DNA of 33,370 bases from Trichocoleus sp. FACHB-46 (GTDB lineage Bacteria; Cyanobacteriota; Cyanobacteriia; FACHB-46), in NCBI RefSeq assembly GCF_014695385.1, contig NZ_JACJOD010000059.1:1-33370 (forward strand). The letters are read 5' to 3'. Each line of letters opens with the position of its first letter. Position 1 is the first letter of the stretch. Position numbers and translations under genes: made by a program. Below the pieces are notes generated by a model that saw only the letters and a list, made by a program, of their open reading frames with translations, was not told the origin of the DNA and did not search any database. Below, in pieces: positions 9,231 to 16,869 of this stretch.

Positions 9231-10264
9231 ATTTCCTCTGGGCTGCTCAAATCTTTCAGTAACCGCTTTTCTAGCTCAGTTAATGTCAGCGTCATAGCCT
9301 CATCTGGGCGTGCCTTGGTCTTTTTGTTTGATTCTGGGCGGGTCCTTTCCTGCGTTCGTAGATGAATTACATTCAGTAGCTGATCATTGGCTAGGGTTCC
9401 TCCTGCCTCAATCTGGTCACAAAACCATTGAATTAACTGTTTCGATTGTTCTGCGGCAGCTTCGCCTAAGTGTTTTTCAACAATCTCCTGAAGTTCCTTC
9501 GGACTGGGATTTGGCATTTTCAGTCGCAAACACCGACGTAGAAAGGGGGGCGGAAAATCGCGTTCGCCATTACTGGTCATAATTACCAGTGGAAACGCCC
9601 GACAGCGAACAACCCCACTCAAGACAGGGGCTTTGCGTTGCTTACCGTCCTTGTCTCGGTCAATGGTGCGAACCTCTGCTTTCGACAGTTCTAGCCGTTG
9701 CAACTCTGGAATCGGAAACTCCCCATCCTCAAAGAGATTCAGCAAATCATTAGGAAGGTCAATATCGCTTTTGTCAATCTCATCAATCAGCAACACCCTG
9801 GGCAGATCGGCAGGTAAAAAGGCCGTTCCCAATGGACCTAAGGTGATGTAGTTGCCTGTTTCCTTGCGATTATCTTCCCCACTGGCTTGAGCATCTTGCA
9901 AGCGGGCGATCGCGTCGTAGCTATACAACCCATCCTTAAGCGTTGTTCGCGTCGTAATCGCCCATTTCAAGACCTTTCCCAGTCCCATCTCCCGCGCCAC
10001 TGCATAGGCCAGGGAAGATTTACCCGTCCCCGGATTGCCTGTGATCAACAAAGGGCGTCGCAAGGCTAGAGCTGCATTAACCATTTCTACAGCTACATCA
10101 GGTGGCTTAAAGTTTTCTCCCTTCAATTGCTGCTGCTTTGCTGCACCCTCTGCATCATCCCGGAACTGCCGCCAGCTTGGAGCAGGTGGCAACTCAATGG
10201 GTTTACTGGGGGTCTTCCCATTTCCCTTATAAAGGTTCCAGTTCGATGGGTCGGATGTTAGCAT
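9227..10264 (-). CDS. MoxR-type AAA+ ATPase
   Basis: The protein has 345 residues. Walker A is GNPGTGKS (76-83), Walker B is VLLIDEIDKSD (from about 157), sensor 1 is IMTSNGERDF (Asn232) and PPPFLRR (238-244) supplies the arginine finger. The order and spacing match MoxR/RavA-like AAA+ proteins, which act with vWA partners to remodel protein complexes. It lies two bases after the VMAP gene and overlaps the vWA-FGE gene by four bases, so stoichiometric production with its partner is likely. In ternary (vWA-MoxR-VMAP) conflict systems this ATPase is thought to gate effector activation in an NTP-dependent way. Family assignment is strong; its role here follows from the neighbours. Confidence 0.93.
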   Translation of the reverse strand: MLTSDPSNWNLYKGNGKTPSKPIELPPAPSWRQFRDDAEGAAKQQQLKGENFKPPDVAVEMVNAALALRRPLLITGNPGTGKSSLAYAVAREMGLGKVLKWAITTRTTLKDGLYSYDAIARLQDAQASGEDNRKETGNYITLGPLGTAFLPADLPRVLLIDEIDKSDIDLPNDLLNLFEDGEFPIPELQRLELSKAEVRTIDRDKDGKQRKAPVLSGVVRCRAFPLVIMTSNGERDFPPPFLRRCLRLKMPNPSPKELQEIVEKHLGEAAAEQSKQLIQWFCDQIEAGGTLANDQLLNVIHLRTQERTRPESNKKTKARPDEAMTLTLTELEKRLLKDLSSPEEI

Positions 10265-10266
10265 GG

Positions 10267-11676
10267 CTAGGCACTTTGGTAATCGATGGTGGGGAATGGG
10301 CGATACGGGTTATCGAATAGAAGGCAGAGACATGCAGCCTCTAGCCTAGCAACCTCACAGTCGTGAGATAAAGCCCTTTGCCGATGTTCTGCTAAAGATG
10401 TTGATAATTCTGCGATTGTACACGTTGACAAAGACTGCATCTTTTTCTTGGTCGTTGGCTGACGTATCCACATGGCGATCGGTGTACCCTGGCTCAGTAA
10501 CTCATCCCAAAGGTTTTCCCGCTGCTGTGGGTTGTCATGTTCTACAAATCTACAGCCAACCACCTTTGAGCTTTTCCAGTTAATTCTTGTCTTGCCTATT
10601 ATCGGATCTATGTGAACCAGAGCCTTGGAACACTGTGACTGCTGTATAGTGAGCAGGCGATTCCAGTACTTTTTCCAGTCTCCTGATGCCAACTGATAAT
10701 CTGATGAAAAATGGCGATCGGAGGAACGCACAATTACTGCTTTGCAGCGTCTTCCACTATATTCCTGCTGCTTTCTTCCAATCTGAAACTGCCAGTGTTC
10801 CACAGGCAAACTCATGAGTTCAATAGGTAGAAAACACTGAATGATCAGTTCGGTTAAAGGAACACCGTGTTCATTTCCACAAGTAGTGATTAGTTCATTC
10901 AGAATATGCGGTAAATCATCCTGAGAATAGCCGGGAGCATATTTGGGGTCAGGTGGGACAGATATCGGGATTGGCTTTGAAACCAATTCAAGTTCAGGTC
11001 GGAAAGGACTCGAATCCGCAACAAGTGCAGCACTGACTAGATACCCCAAGAATGGGTCATTCAGAGCACGGGGTTTCACCTTCACCATTAAACAAATTTC
11101 TGCTGTTTCTATTTGCTCTGCAATTTGCTCCTGAACAGATAACCCCTGCGTTTTTGCCCATGATTCTAAAGGTTCCCGTTGTTCATTTTCTAAAGATGGC
11201 TCTTGAATCAAAAGACTAACAAAATGCAAAAGTGGTTCAGGTTCATTTGGGTCTCCCGGAATCTCTCTCAGTTGTCGCACTAAAGTCCCCAAGGTTTCGG
11301 GCACCGGACGAAGGCGACCTGCTGATAAGCAAGCTCTATAGGCTTTGGTAACTGTCTCAAAATCGATAGGAGCTAGAAGATCAATTAACGCTTGTAAAGT
11401 CTTAGGTACAGCAGTAGCTAATTCGTTCGCCTCAAGTTCCTGAATTTCTTTTTGAAGCTGATTGCACTCTAGTCCTACTCTCTCAAGGTTTTTGAGAATT
11501 GTGTCTAGTTGCCGTTCTAACTTGTTAATCTCTTGCGCATTCGTGGTGTGGTTACGTTGCCTAGCAACATCTTCATAGTCTTTCTGTAATTTCTCGAAAA
11601 AATTCTCTAACTCTTTCAGCTTAATTTTTTTACATTTGATCTCGTATGGTTCGCTCACACTACTTTCCCAATCCAT
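10267..11676 (-). CDS. VMAP-like adaptor (vWA-MoxR-associated protein)
   Basis: The protein has 469 residues from ATG at 11676. A GTG at 11658, just after the stop of the preceding gene, is an alternative start. Residues about 18-82 form a coiled coil (DYEDVARQRNHTTNAQEINK and onwards) that closely matches the C-terminus of the trypsin-TIR protein. A helical middle region (about 88-200) follows. The C-terminal half has the hallmarks of the VMAP C-terminal domain: LPIELMSLPVEHWQ, then GTPIAMWIRQ, then CLLFDNPYRPFP near the end. VMAPs are the third component of vWA-MoxR ternary systems, and their N-terminal domains are shared with effectors to bring them together. The gene overlaps its upstream neighbour by 17 bases with this start and is followed two bases later by MoxR. 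Confidence 0.82.
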   Translation of the reverse strand: MDWESSVSEPYEIKCKKIKLKELENFFEKLQKDYEDVARQRNHTTNAQEINKLERQLDTILKNLERVGLECNQLQKEIQELEANELATAVPKTLQALIDLLAPIDFETVTKAYRACLSAGRLRPVPETLGTLVRQLREIPGDPNEPEPLLHFVSLLIQEPSLENEQREPLESWAKTQGLSVQEQIAEQIETAEICLMVKVKPRALNDPFLGYLVSAALVADSSPFRPELELVSKPIPISVPPDPKYAPGYSQDDLPHILNELITTCGNEHGVPLTELIIQCFLPIELMSLPVEHWQFQIGRKQQEYSGRRCKAVIVRSSDRHFSSDYQLASGDWKKYWNRLLTIQQSQCSKALVHIDPIIGKTRINWKSSKVVGCRFVEHDNPQQRENLWDELLSQGTPIAMWIRQPTTKKKMQSLSTCTIAELSTSLAEHRQRALSHDCEVARLEAACLCLLFDNPYRPFPTIDYQSA

Positions 11677-13054
11677 CAAGCTCTATAGCTACCTTGTCCA
11701 TGTCTTCAGCGATCGCCTCAAGTTGTCGGTTCAGTTTGTTCCGATCAGCCGCATTGGTTGTGTAATCTCGCTGTTTAGCCAGTGCTTCATAGTCCGCTGT
11801 TAAACTATCCAGTCGTTGTTGCAAACTCTTTTCTTTAATCTGCTGCACCCGGCTCAAAGCACTTGGAAATGATTTTGGCTCTGTTATCGCTGGCTGATTG
11901 TATGTTGATTCTTTACCTACACCTATTTCTGGGAAGGCTGGTTTTTGTGGGGGTCTACCACTAGGTCTTAAACCATCCAACAATGTTTGTTTTGCTTCTA
12001 GTTCCGACTTTCCAACCAAATCTGTGTAAACAATAGGACGCAACATCCCCTCCGGTTTACACTCCTTCACCCGCACTGGAATTAGTTTACGCTCAAGAGA
12101 TTGCGGGTCATTGGCAAATGCTGCTGCCCATTCCGGCTGTGTATAGGAGGACTTGAGATAGGACTCGGAGAGAACCGCGATCGTCTTCTGGCTCTCAGCC
12201 GCTGCCCGCTGCATATCCAACACAAAATTTCCACCGGGTCGAAAATCCCAAGCTTGAATCACTACCGAATAACCAGCCTCTTCCAACGTCCAGGCAATCC
12301 ACTCTGCCCACTGCTTATCTGCCCGGTTATAACTAACAAAGAAATCCTTCATTGTCTGGTTCTCCAAGTCCGGTTTAGGAGCATCTGGCAGTTGAACAGA
12401 CTGTCCTAATTCTTCCCAGGCTCTCGTCAAAACTGACGTTGGAATCATGAACGCAGTTTTGGTTTCATCCCGTTTCTTGTCGGCGGCGACTGCCATTCCG
12501 ACAACTCCCTCAATCTGTTCATCCCAAATCGGAGCACCACTAAACCCGGGTTGAACCGGATGCCCCTGAGCCTTAATGTCCTCAATTTGTACCCAACCAC
12601 TTGCTAAGCGATCGCGAATGACACCGGAAGCCCAAATACCATCATCTCTTCGGGTAGGAAACCCAAAAATCTGGAAGGCATGTGCCCATAGTTCACTTGA
12701 GGAAACCAATCGGACAGGTTGGCAACCATTTGGAGGTGGCTCCTCTAAAACTAATCCCGCAATATCTTCACCTTCCTCCGCAGAGTTCAATGGCTGCAAT
12801 TGAACGGGGCACCAGAAAGTTACCTTTGCCTTAACCTTTTGCCCTGGCGCAGTCAGTGGAAAATCAAAGTCAATCCAATCAGTTGGTGCTTCTTGAGTTG
12901 TGGTAGGAAGCCCTAATGCTGCTGTAATCACATGGGCACAGGTTAGTAATTGACGGTCTGCCACCAGGAAACCTGCTCCCACCACAGCACCACTTTTGTT
13001 ATAGACTCGGGCGATCGCAGACTTGAATGCCTGTCGATAATTATTCTCGACCAT
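11660..13054 (-). CDS. Trypsin-like peptidase-TIR domain effector
   Basis: The protein has 464 residues. I chose the ATG at 13054, four bases after the previous stop; the open frame extends 60 bases further but overlaps the upstream gene. Residues 1-215 form a trypsin-like serine peptidase with His41 (LLTCAHVI), Asp97 (GEDIAGLVL) and Ser172 (GFSGAPIW), so the triad looks intact. Residues 235-365 form a TIR domain beginning MKDFFVSYNRADKQWAEWI. Glu308 in YTQPEW lies where the catalytic Glu of NADase TIRs is found. Residues about 400-464 form a coiled coil with DYEALAKQRDYTTNAADRNK, nearly the same as the VMAP N-terminus. There is no signal peptide, so it acts in the cytoplasm. I infer that this is the executing component: protease, NAD-cleaving, or both. 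The shared coiled coil would be the contact to VMAP. Confidence 0.88.
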   Translation of the reverse strand: MVENNYRQAFKSAIARVYNKSGAVVGAGFLVADRQLLTCAHVITAALGLPTTTQEAPTDWIDFDFPLTAPGQKVKAKVTFWCPVQLQPLNSAEEGEDIAGLVLEEPPPNGCQPVRLVSSSELWAHAFQIFGFPTRRDDGIWASGVIRDRLASGWVQIEDIKAQGHPVQPGFSGAPIWDEQIEGVVGMAVAADKKRDETKTAFMIPTSVLTRAWEELGQSVQLPDAPKPDLENQTMKDFFVSYNRADKQWAEWIAWTLEEAGYSVVIQAWDFRPGGNFVLDMQRAAAESQKTIAVLSESYLKSSYTQPEWAAAFANDPQSLERKLIPVRVKECKPEGMLRPIVYTDLVGKSELEAKQTLLDGLRPSGRPPQKPAFPEIGVGKESTYNQPAITEPKSFPSALSRVQQIKEKSLQQRLDSLTADYEALAKQRDYTTNAADRNKLNRQLEAIAEDMDKVAIELDGLGK

Positions 13055-13058
13055 GAGC

Positions 13059-13397
13059 CTAACTGGATTTCTCCTCTTTCCACTTAAGCGTGATCTCAAA
13101 GTTGACGTCCCCACTGATTGAGGTGAAAATGGCTCCTGCTTCGGCAGTTAACTTCAGCCCAAATTTCACTTCCACTTCATCAGCAGGCGTCGTCATCCCT
13201 CGCCTCAATCGAGTAACTAGTACAGAAGCTACAGGCTTCACCGCATCGATCGCCTCTTCAAAGGTTTGCCTTGCCTGAAGTACCATCTGCCCTGTGTTAA
13301 TGGCAACCCGTTCAACTGCAACAGCTTCTGGCTCTTCAACTTCAACCAGAAACTTTGTGCCGTCCTCTAGAGAAAACTGGGCAACTTCCTTATCCAT
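13059..13397 (-). CDS. Trypco1 (trypsin-co-occurring, CU044_2847-like) small protein
   Basis: The protein has 112 residues. I prefer the ATG at 13397, which overlaps the previous stop as TGATG; an in-frame TTG lies one codon earlier. The sequence opens with QFSLEDGTKFLVEVEEP and has a helix (QTFEEAIDAVKPVASVLVTR). It ends with the beta-strands VEVKFGLKLTAEAGAIFTS and FEITLKWK, the standard form of Trypco1. These proteins occur next to trypsin-like peptidases in bacterial conflict operons, and a chaperone or inhibitor-like role is suggested by context only. The gene is immediately upstream of the trypsin-TIR gene (4-base gap) and fits that association exactly. Confidence 0.82.
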   Translation of the reverse strand: MDKEVAQFSLEDGTKFLVEVEEPEAVAVERVAINTGQMVLQARQTFEEAIDAVKPVASVLVTRLRRGMTTPADEVEVKFGLKLTAEAGAIFTSISGDVNFEITLKWKEEKSS

Positions 13398-13579
13398 CAA
13401 CCTATTGGCTCCTGATTTTTAGCTCTCCCTCGTTGCCGCAATCGACGGATGAAGGAGCGGATTACCTGACGCTTACTCTCCTGACGCGCCAAGCAATAGT
13501 CTTCCAAAACCCTATACTCACTCTCTGGCAGTTCCACCGTTAGGCGCTTAATTGGTTCTGTAGAAATCTTTCTAAACAT
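13397..13579 (-). CDS. Ribbon-helix-helix (CopG-like) small DNA-binding protein
   Basis: The protein has 60 residues from ATG at 13579 (MFRKISTEPIKRLTVELPES). The frame is open to 13633, so a longer start is possible. The segment KRLTVELPESEYRVLEDYCL followed by ESKRQVIRSFIRRL has the strand-helix-helix pattern of RHH/CopG repressors and antitoxins, with a basic tail. It is the first gene of the operon and overlaps the Trypco1 start by one base. The likely role is autoregulation of the conflict/DGR operon. It could also be a stand-alone plasmid repressor that happens to be co-transcribed. Confidence 0.68.
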   Translation of the reverse strand: MFRKISTEPIKRLTVELPESEYRVLEDYCLARQESKRQVIRSFIRRLRQRGRAKNQEPIG

Positions 13580-13650
13580 GGATAATACATGGACCTCATG
13601 CATCGCAATTACCTTAGCACCCCCACTCTGCAAAGGATAGAGGTAACTAC

Positions 13651-13663
13651 AAGAATTATTCTT
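13651..13663. promoter_or_regulatory. Candidate operator upstream of the RHH-led operon
   Basis: AAGAATTATTCTT is a 13-base palindrome 72 bases upstream of the RHH start. It lies inside a wider imperfect repeat AAAGGA (13632-13637) / TCCTTT (13663-13668). A short AT-rich palindrome ahead of an RHH gene is where an autoregulatory operator would be expected. This is position-based; no promoter boxes are clear. Confidence 0.25.
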
Positions 13664-14328
13664 CCTTTAGTTTTTTGACTAACATGGTGCCCAATCTGGT
13701 TAGGACAACGATCCATGCGAAGTAGACCCAAACGACGAAGCTTCAAACACCGGTTCCGTTGCCTTAACCTTTTCGGACTTCCCCTTGCCCTTACCCAAAT
13801 TGAGGCTTCTAGGCTCGCATACGTTCGTGGTCTGCATTCCACTGAGTTTATTACTAACTACCAGTGTGAACAGAGTCAGAGACTCTTTTACGTGGGGACA
13901 GCGGGATAGATTCCACTGGGAGAGATGGCTCTCTACTCACTTGGGAAGATTGGCTTAATTCTCTAACACTCGACTTGCTACATCGCACCGCTACCTTTGG
14001 GCCTATTAGCTAGTAAAAAACTTTGGTCACAAGAAGTTCCCACTGCCAAATCTAGCTACACCAAGACTTCAAAGGCATTGTTAGTTAAACTTGTTCTGAT
14101 GCCAGAGATATTCAAATTGCCTACTGTCGCTCGTATCCGGAGCGGGAGGTTCTGAAAAAGCTCAGTTTTTCTCCTTAGAGTCGATCGCAAGTGGTAATTT
14201 TTCATTGCATTGAAAATAGCAGCGATCGCTGGGTGGATCAGGTAAACTACTCTTCAAGTTACGTAAAAACGGGAGGAATCAGTGATTGTAGGAATGCGAA
14301 ACGTGTCGTCACAGAAAAGGAGGTAAAG

Positions 14329-14346
14329 ATGTCTCATGAAGCCTAA
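14329..14346 (+). CDS. Five-codon ORF (MSHEA) with near-consensus ribosome binding site
   Basis: AAAAGGAGGT (14315-14324) sits five bases before ATG 14329. The frame ends at TAA after five codons, and a strong hairpin begins immediately afterwards. The ribosome site is better than that of any other gene in the window. It may be a leader peptide of an attenuator, the decapitated start of a lost gene, or chance. Confidence 0.3.
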   Translation: MSHEA

Positions 14347-14395
14347 AAACCAAAAACCCCAACTGCGCTAACAGAAGGGGTTCGAAGGTTTTTTA
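14344..14395 (+). terminator. Two-tier stem-loop ending in a T-run
   Basis: The inner stem is AACCCC (14355-14360) with GGGGTT (14377-14382). The outer stem is TAAAAACC (14344-14351) with GGTTTTTTA (14388-14396), which provides the T-run. The form is that of a Rho-independent terminator for plus-strand transcription. It lies just after the five-codon ORF and 400 bases before the primase gene. Confidence 0.55.
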
Positions 14396-14650
14396 TTATC
14401 AGTTCGGAATAGAGGGGACTCTAACTTGTGTGCTTGCTCGGCCCGCAGTTAAGTCACCCACATCGCCATGCGTCTATATTACGGTCATTTGGCAAAAAGT
14501 GACAAGACCTTTTGAACCGTTTTTACCAAGGCAAATGGCTCTCTATTCCTCTTGACACCAGGGATGGAGCGCATCGAAGAAAAACGAGGAATTTTTTGGT
14601 TGTCTAAGCCAGTCTTAGAGAAAACTTAGCTGTTCTCAATCTGCGGATCG

Positions 14651-14688
14651 CTCTCTCCCTGTCCAGCCGTTATTTCGGGACAGAGAGA
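14651..14688. repeat. Hairpin upstream of the primase gene
   Basis: TCTCTC-(CC)-TGTCC on the left pairs with GGACAGAGAGA on the right, with a two-base bulge and a loop around agccgttattt. It is about 110 bases upstream of the primase start. It could lie in the 5' leader as a control element or belong to the replication origin. Confidence 0.35.
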
Positions 14689-14796
14689 CCATGCATAGCT
14701 ACTGTGACGATCACCTGCATCAGCAGCGTGACCAGTCGTACTTACTCACTTTGCACCCTCTGTCCCCTTGCCCCCACCGGACTAGAGAGTTGCATC

Positions 14797-16494
14797 ATGC
14801 CACGAAAACAAACCCCTGCCTGTGGAAGTCAGGCGATCGCCCCAAAGCCCGCTCGTCAGCGTTTATCAGAACCCCTGCCCCGCGACCCATTAGGCCAGCG
14901 CTTGTGCCAGCTCTTCCCCTACCCCTGGCAAGCGATCGTCGCACCTACCCCCGCAGAGGCTAGCCAAAAACCCGCTTGGCAGACACTCACCCAATACCCG
15001 CTCAAGCCCCGTAGTCTCTGGACCTACTGGCAGGATGCCGCTCAGCTCGTCGGCGTCCGCTTTGGCCCTACTACCATTTACGGCCTCATCGACCTGGATG
15101 CCTTCAGCCTGCATCATCCCACCCGCGATCGCCAAGCTCTCACCACCCTCCGAGCCGCTCTCGCCAGCATCGGCATTCACCAAACCGTTTTGCTGCGCTC
15201 CAGTTGGAACGGTGGCCTTCACCTCTACATCCCCCTACCCGAAGCCGTCCCCACCTTTGGTCTCGCCGTTGCCCTGAAGCACTGCCTAGAAGCTCACCAC
15301 CTACCCCTGCAAGCAGGCCAACTCGAAGTCTTCCCCAACGTCAAGCGCTACACCAAAGCCGGAGAGTATAGCGAATACAATGCCCATCGCCTACCTCTAC
15401 AACCCAGCAGTGGCTCTGTCCTCCTCAGCGATCGCCTGCAACCCTTGCCCAGCGATTTGCCCTCCTTCTTTCAGCAGTGGGATCAAGCTGTCGCAGCTCA
15501 GAATTTAGAGCAACTGCATGAAGCGATCGCTGTCGCCAAGAAGCAGCATCAGTACCGCTTCTACAACCGTCGCAGCAACATCGCCCTCTGGCAGCAAGAA
15601 CTGGAAATTGAAATGAAGCAAGGGTGGACAGGACCCGGACAAACAAACCACCTGCTCAAAACCATCGGCTGCTACGGCGTCGTCTTTCAATCCCTCTCTG
15701 GTGCCGCGCTCTCTCATTACATTGAACACACTGCCATCCACAGCCTTGGCTACCGAGAGTGGTGCCAACACCAGCACGAAATTAGCCGTCGCGCTCAAGA
15801 ATGGGCTACAGCCGTAGAAAACTATTACTGGCCGCTCGGCACCTCTCCCAAACGCGATCGCACCCTTGCTCGAGGCACTGCTGCCAACAACATCGTCAAC
15901 TTCAACCAGAAGCGAGCCGAAGATGCCCAGACGCGGATCAAGCAAGCTGTCTTGGAACTGAACCAACAAGGGCAACTACCTGATCGTCCCACCGCACGAG
16001 CCGAAGCGATCGCCTCAATGGCACAGTGCAGCCACAGTACCTTGCAGAAGTACAAAGAGCTGTGGCATCCCGAATGGTATGTAATAGAGCCACTAGAAAC
16101 AGTTGCAGCCGCATCACGGCCTCCAGCAACGGAACCAACCAAAGCGCTAGAAGAGGCTCCCACAGAGGAATTACACACCTTTACCTATATGAAGGGTGGG
16201 GGCCATGACGCTGCTTCGGAAAAACAAATAAACTCTACTGGGGAGGGTCCAGGGAGGGGGGAAATGAGTTTTCCACAGCCTTCGATTCTCGCTTCAGCGA
16301 TCGCCCTGGACGATCTCAGTGATGTGATTGTGGGAACCCAGATTCAAGTCAGGCGATTGGGATGGACTGTAGAGCAAACCCACCAGTTTATTGCCGATCA
16401 TTTCCAAGGGAAGCGCCGAAGTCAGCTGACGGATGATGAGCTACTGTGCTTGCTATATCGCCTCACAACGTACCCCTTTAGCGATCGCCCCTAG
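14797..16494 (+). CDS. Archaeo-eukaryotic-type primase (AEP/PrimPol-like) replication protein
   Basis: The protein has 565 residues. The ATG at 14797 (MPRKQTPACG) is chosen because the upstream extension (to 14704) is low-complexity and unlike a protein. Three AEP motifs are visible: IYGLIDLDAF with Asp99 and Asp101, then SSWNGGLHLYIPL with His142, then QLEVFPNVKRY with Glu177. The middle is helical with basic patches. Residues about 390-425 (ARAEAIASMAQCSHSTLQKY) look like a helix-turn-helix. A Pro/Glu-rich linker leads to a C-terminal helical domain. Proteins of this form are common on cyanobacterial plasmids and probably prime or initiate replication. No helicase motifs are present. The Tn7-like left end begins ten bases after its stop. 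Confidence 0.75.
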   Translation: MPRKQTPACGSQAIAPKPARQRLSEPLPRDPLGQRLCQLFPYPWQAIVAPTPAEASQKPAWQTLTQYPLKPRSLWTYWQDAAQLVGVRFGPTTIYGLIDLDAFSLHHPTRDRQALTTLRAALASIGIHQTVLLRSSWNGGLHLYIPLPEAVPTFGLAVALKHCLEAHHLPLQAGQLEVFPNVKRYTKAGEYSEYNAHRLPLQPSSGSVLLSDRLQPLPSDLPSFFQQWDQAVAAQNLEQLHEAIAVAKKQHQYRFYNRRSNIALWQQELEIEMKQGWTGPGQTNHLLKTIGCYGVVFQSLSGAALSHYIEHTAIHSLGYREWCQHQHEISRRAQEWATAVENYYWPLGTSPKRDRTLARGTAANNIVNFNQKRAEDAQTRIKQAVLELNQQGQLPDRPTARAEAIASMAQCSHSTLQKYKELWHPEWYVIEPLETVAAASRPPATEPTKALEEAPTEELHTFTYMKGGGHDAASEKQINSTGEGPGRGEMSFPQPSILASAIALDDLSDVIVGTQIQVRRLGWTVEQTHQFIADHFQGKRRSQLTDDELLCLLYRLTTYPFSDRP

Positions 16495-16503
16495 CAAGAG
16501 AGG

Positions 16504-16707
16504 TGTACATTCTCGAACTAAACGCCGCAATTTATCAGCCGTTTTCGCTTAAAAATAATCAGGCGAAAAATATATACGGTAAGGGTTACAAAAGCTTTTC
16601 TCTGGTATGGCGACATTTGAATTAATTCGCATATTATGCGATGCAAAATCAGATTCGCGAATTAAACGTCGCTTTTAACCAATGTTTTCTTTGCAAATTG
16701 TGTGTCG
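16504..16707 (+). mobile_element. Left end of a V-K CAST-like Tn7 element with TnsB-binding repeats
   Basis: The segment starts with TGTACA, the terminal sequence of type V-K CASTs and related Tn7-like elements. It contains spaced repeats: ATTCTCGAACTAAACGCCG (16509-16527), ATTCGCGAATTAAACGTCG (16653-16671; 16 of 19 bases match the first) and TTTGCAAATTGTGTGTCG (16690-16707). A partly inverted copy lies around 16611-16632. These resemble the TnsB sites at the left ends of Anabaena cylindrica-type CASTs, as I recall them. A five-base duplication would be agagg (16499-16503). No matching right end was found downstream, so the duplication cannot be confirmed. Confidence 0.7.
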
Positions 16708-16869
16708 TTTTCTTGTGCCAAAGTCACCTTTCTCTTCCCTCTAGACAGCGGCTGGAAAAGGTTAGGCGTCTCTGCTCTCAATGACTCTTAAATCTTATGC
16801 AGCAATGTATAGCAACCCCGAGAAAAGGACAGTAAATTTCTACCATTCCAATCAATACGGCATTCTCCT

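Larger units (their letters stand above)
13580..14796. other. Long non-coding stretch upstream of the primase/replication gene
   Basis: About 1.2 kb holds no gene I can support. Small frames exist (for example 13609-13842 minus and 13715-13909 plus, on the same bases), but neither resembles a known family. It contains the operator-like palindrome, a near-perfect 14-base direct repeat ATGGCTCTCTAYTC (13925-13938 and 14535-14548), a tiny ORF with a strong ribosome site, a two-tier terminator and a hairpin at 14651-14688. Its position between a divergent operon and a replication gene makes it the best place in the window for a plasmid origin, but no iterons or AT-rich unwinding region were recognised. 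Confidence 0.4.

Noticed and set aside
8434-9297. A 287-codon plus-strand frame opposite the vWA-FGE gene
   Set aside because: Ser/Arg-rich low-complexity shadow of a well-supported minus-strand gene, without recognisable domains.
13609-13909. Overlapping small frames on both strands upstream of the RHH gene
   Set aside because: They cover the same bases in opposite directions, have Arg/Leu-rich composition without family resemblance, and lack ribosome sites.
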